This document shows, piece by piece, positions 6,732 through 8,266 of a DNA stretch of 8,266 nt. The notes under the pieces are model-generated. The model made no database searches. It saw only the letters and a list, made by a program, of their open reading frames with translations, and had not been told where the DNA came from. The translations under genes were made by a program, and so were the position numbers. The DNA lies in NCBI GenBank assembly GCA_043802865.1, contig JAZDKQ010000041.1:1-8266 (forward strand), written 5' to 3'. How positions within the stretch are numbered: position 1 is the first letter of the stretch; the number at the start of each line of letters is the position of its first letter. The stretch is from JAPLXD01 sp043802865. Lineage in GTDB: Bacteria > Patescibacteriota > Minisyncoccia > Moranbacterales > UBA11712.

Positions 6732-7428
6732 TTATTTTTGCAATTCTAATATCATCAAATAAACTATTTTGCTCAACTTCAATTATGCGCTGTTTCACCA
6801 TTTCAAGCATTGCCAGAAATGCGACGATCACTTCGATTTTGTCTTTTGAGGAACCACTAAGTTCACGAAAGCTGGTTTCAACTCTTTTTTGCAGAGAATC
6901 TTTCAGCTCGTCAATTTTTTCCTCAAGCGTGATTATTCTTTGAATCGACTCCTCGGGCAATTTTTCCGGAAGAATAATTCCGGAAACAACCGCCAAAAAA
7001 GATTTTTTGAGGTCAAAAACATTCAGGCTCTTGGGCGGAGAAAAAACGGATGAAACGCCCAGCAGATAGTCCCGCGAAAACAAAAACCTCTTTTTTTTCT
7101 GCATTTCCCCGATTTTTTCCGATGCAGTCCGAAAAAGCCGGTATTCCTTGAGTCGTTCCTCCAAATCAATAATTTCTTTTTCCTCGTCGGGCGTTATCTC
7201 GATCGTCGGAAGAATGCTTTGGGACTTGATGAGAATAATCCTCGAGGCGATACTCACAAATTCTGCGAGATTTTCGAGGTCGATGCTCTCATTTCCCCGG
7301 ATATATTCAAGATAGTCATCGGCAACTTTCGCGATGTTGAGCCGCGTGATATCAAGCTTTTGTTCCTCAATCAGCTTGAGAAGCAAGTCAAGAGGACCTT
7401 CGAATTTTTCGAGTTGAACATTGAACAT
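6715..7428 (-). CDS. scpA: Segregation and condensation protein A (kleisin)
   Basis: Kleisin subunit of the SMC-ScpAB condensin, linking the two SMC heads and recruiting ScpB. From the ATG at 7428 it has 237 residues, near the family norm. It opens with the classic VQLEKFEGPLDLLLKLIEEQ (4-23), followed by the LDI..iAkVADDYLEY helix and LAEFVSIASRIILIKS (54-69). A charged, probably flexible or coiled middle comes next (about 82-185), and the C-terminal winged helix that docks on the SMC head runs from about 190 to 230 (KIEVIVAFLAMLEMVKQ, then LFDDIRI). The frame continues 22 codons upstream to a TTG overlapping the preceding gene's stop, but that stretch is hydrophobic and not ScpA-like, so I use the internal ATG. 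Its stop lies inside scpB. It follows the unknown membrane-protein gene after a 62-nt gap, the longest gap in the window. Confidence 0.94.
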   Translation of the reverse strand: MFNVQLEKFEGPLDLLLKLIEEQKLDITRLNIAKVADDYLEYIRGNESIDLENLAEFVSIASRIILIKSQSILPTIEITPDEEKEIIDLEERLKEYRLFRTASEKIGEMQKKKRFLFSRDYLLGVSSVFSPPKSLNVFDLKKSFLAVVSGIILPEKLPEESIQRIITLEEKIDELKDSLQKRVETSFRELSGSSKDKIEVIVAFLAMLEMVKQRIIEVEQNSLFDDIRIAKINAYSK

Positions 7429-7490
7429 TTTATACAAAAATCGTACCACGAACGGCACGAAAAAACAAGTAGCAAAAAGATTGTTTCGGG

Positions 7491-8066
7491 TCAAATGCCT
7501 ATACCAAAAAGACGAAGAAAATACTTGTAGGATACATACAGCAAGGCCAGTCCGAATATCGCAAAAATGAATTTATAGATATATCCGAATTTCGAATATT
7601 TCTTTCTTTTGGAGTGAGTGATCACGTCCAGCAGTTCGTCCCCAAAATACAAGCCCAAAAAAGTTCCGGCAAGCGAAATGAGTATAATGCTCCAATCCGG
7701 CCATGGATGCATGAGTATTCGGTGAAATGATCGCGCGACCAATGTTTTTTCGTATATATAAGGTTTTTCAAATACCAAATATACATTGACGCTGATTGCC
7801 ACGATCCAAACAAATATCTCCGAAAAAACCATCCGGATGCCGGTGAGCAACCTGATCGGAAAATCCAAGATTATCCCGCCGTCCGGAAGGGGCGTTGCTA
7901 TCACAAAAGCGCTCCAAGTTATGAACCCCAATGTCAGTCCATCTGCTCCATAGCTGCGCATTAAATAAATCGTATACAAAAGCAAAATAAGCAAGGCAAT
8001 GGCAAATCTGATCAGCTGGTGCTTTTTTGTCTCGTGTTTGATCAAATGCTCCGTTCGTATTTTCAT
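7491..8066 (-). CDS. Conserved-looking integral membrane protein of unknown function
   Basis: I do not recognise a characterised family for this 191-residue protein. It begins with a basic, His-rich stretch (residues 1-20, KIRTEHLIKHETKKHQ), followed by about five hydrophobic segments near 20-37, 45-60, 80-98, 124-142 and 162-183. Two polar motifs look constrained: ATPLPDGGIILDFPIRL (57-73), which puts two Asp and an Arg at the edge of a membrane span, and FGDELLD (141-147), directly after the fourth span and before a Lys/His-rich loop (150-159). My memory suggests similar hypothetical membrane proteins with a 'DxGxxLDFPIRL' segment exist in other bacteria, but I cannot verify that. No signal peptidase site, nucleotide-binding motif or catalytic triad is evident. 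The ATG lies 8 nt after the stop of the upstream transporter-like gene with no Shine-Dalgarno. Codon and residue bias match the neighbours, so it is very likely a real gene. Confidence 0.85.
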   Translation of the reverse strand: MKIRTEHLIKHETKKHQLIRFAIALLILLLYTIYLMRSYGADGLTLGFITWSAFVIATPLPDGGIILDFPIRLLTGIRMVFSEIFVWIVAISVNVYLVFEKPYIYEKTLVARSFHRILMHPWPDWSIILISLAGTFLGLYFGDELLDVITHSKRKKYSKFGYIYKFIFAIFGLALLYVSYKYFLRLFGIGI

Positions 8067-8074
8067 CGTTTGAC

Positions 8075-8266
8075 TTAAGGCGGAATCCGGCTCGAGGCCA
8101 GTTTCAAGCTGAAGGGAATTCCGGTCAGCACCGCCAGGCCTATTATGACAAAAATGATCTTGATATGGAAAAAGAAAATCACCGGCGCGGCAATGATCGC
8201 TCCGGTGATATACGCGACGGGGCGGACGGTGCGGAAAAAATCAATGATGTCCACGTCTCTCTGGTC
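8075..8266 (-). CDS. C-terminal end of a multi-pass membrane protein, possibly MFS transporter (runs off window end)
   Basis: An open frame enters from the window edge and ends at TAA (complement of 8075-8077), giving 63 C-terminal residues. It reads DQRDVDIIDFFRTVRPVAY, then a hydrophobic pair of segments (about residues 18-33 and 37-52) separated by HIK, and a short polar tail ending SSRIPP. A polar loop with 'DFFRTxRP', two closing helices and a short tail fits the last part of a 12-helix major facilitator transporter, and I associate such loops with CPR MFS-like proteins. This is inference from a short fragment: the diagnostic MFS motifs of the N-terminal half are outside the window, and another polytopic membrane family is possible. 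Its stop is 8 nt upstream of the 191-residue membrane gene, so the two membrane proteins are probably cotranscribed. Confidence 0.6.
   Translation of the reverse strand, partial: DQRDVDIIDFFRTVRPVAYITGAIIAAPVIFFFHIKIIFVIIGLAVLTGIPFSLKLASSRIPP

Noticed and set aside
7429..7494. Upstream extension of scpA to a TTG at 7494 (22 extra residues)
   Set aside because: The extension is hydrophobic and unlike ScpA, overlaps the preceding stop, and the internal ATG gives the standard ScpA N-terminus.
1..8266. CRISPR array, tRNA/rRNA, insertion sequence, attachment site or toxin-antitoxin pair
   Set aside because: No spaced palindromic repeats, transposase or integrase motifs, cloverleaf genes or small paired frames were seen; the window is filled by the listed genes.

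Overview
The window is a tightly packed, single-strand bacterial gene block. All ten genes, eight complete and one cut at each window edge, lie on the minus strand, so transcription runs from high to low coordinates. Gaps are 4 to 62 nt and two junctions overlap. I saw no tRNA, rRNA, CRISPR array, insertion sequence or phage gene, and no stretch over 300 nt lacks a gene. Several things suggest a small-genome member of the Candidate Phyla Radiation (Patescibacteria, Parcubacteria-like): a compact 347-residue Pgk, a carbohydrate-kinase N-terminus of a type I associate with that group, few Shine-Dalgarno sequences, and Lys/Ile/Phe-rich proteins with A-rich runs. This placement is inference and no marker gene here proves it. 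TGA ends two genes (eno and the 191-residue membrane protein), which fits the standard code rather than the TGA=Gly code of Gracilibacteria/SR1.

In transcription order: (1) the C-terminal end of a multi-pass membrane protein, possibly an MFS transporter (8075-8266, cut by the window edge); (2) an unrecognised 191-residue integral membrane protein (7491-8066); (3) scpA and scpB, the kleisin and winged-helix partners of the SMC chromosome condensation complex, overlapping by 17 nt; (4) a membrane-anchored D,D-carboxypeptidase of the DacA/PBP5 family; (5) mraY, which makes lipid I; (6) a lower-glycolysis run pgk, eno, gpmI; (7) the N-terminus of a PfkB-family carbohydrate kinase (1-129, cut by the window edge).

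Functionally the window joins chromosome segregation (ScpAB), peptidoglycan synthesis and trimming (MraY, D,D-carboxypeptidase), and three consecutive glycolytic steps from 1,3-bisphosphoglycerate to phosphoenolpyruvate (Pgk, GpmI, Eno). The spacing fits one long transcription unit or a few nested ones. I found no convincing terminator or strong internal promoter.

Most of the block is ordinary core metabolism and cell biology, and I do not see a clear new defence, mobile or biosynthetic system. The points most worth a second look are the unrecognised 191-residue membrane protein, the shortened C-terminal domain of Pgk with GGGE in place of GGGD, altered motif loops in GpmI and MraY, six cysteines in an exported carboxypeptidase, and a five-copy 7-bp tandem repeat between pgk and eno.
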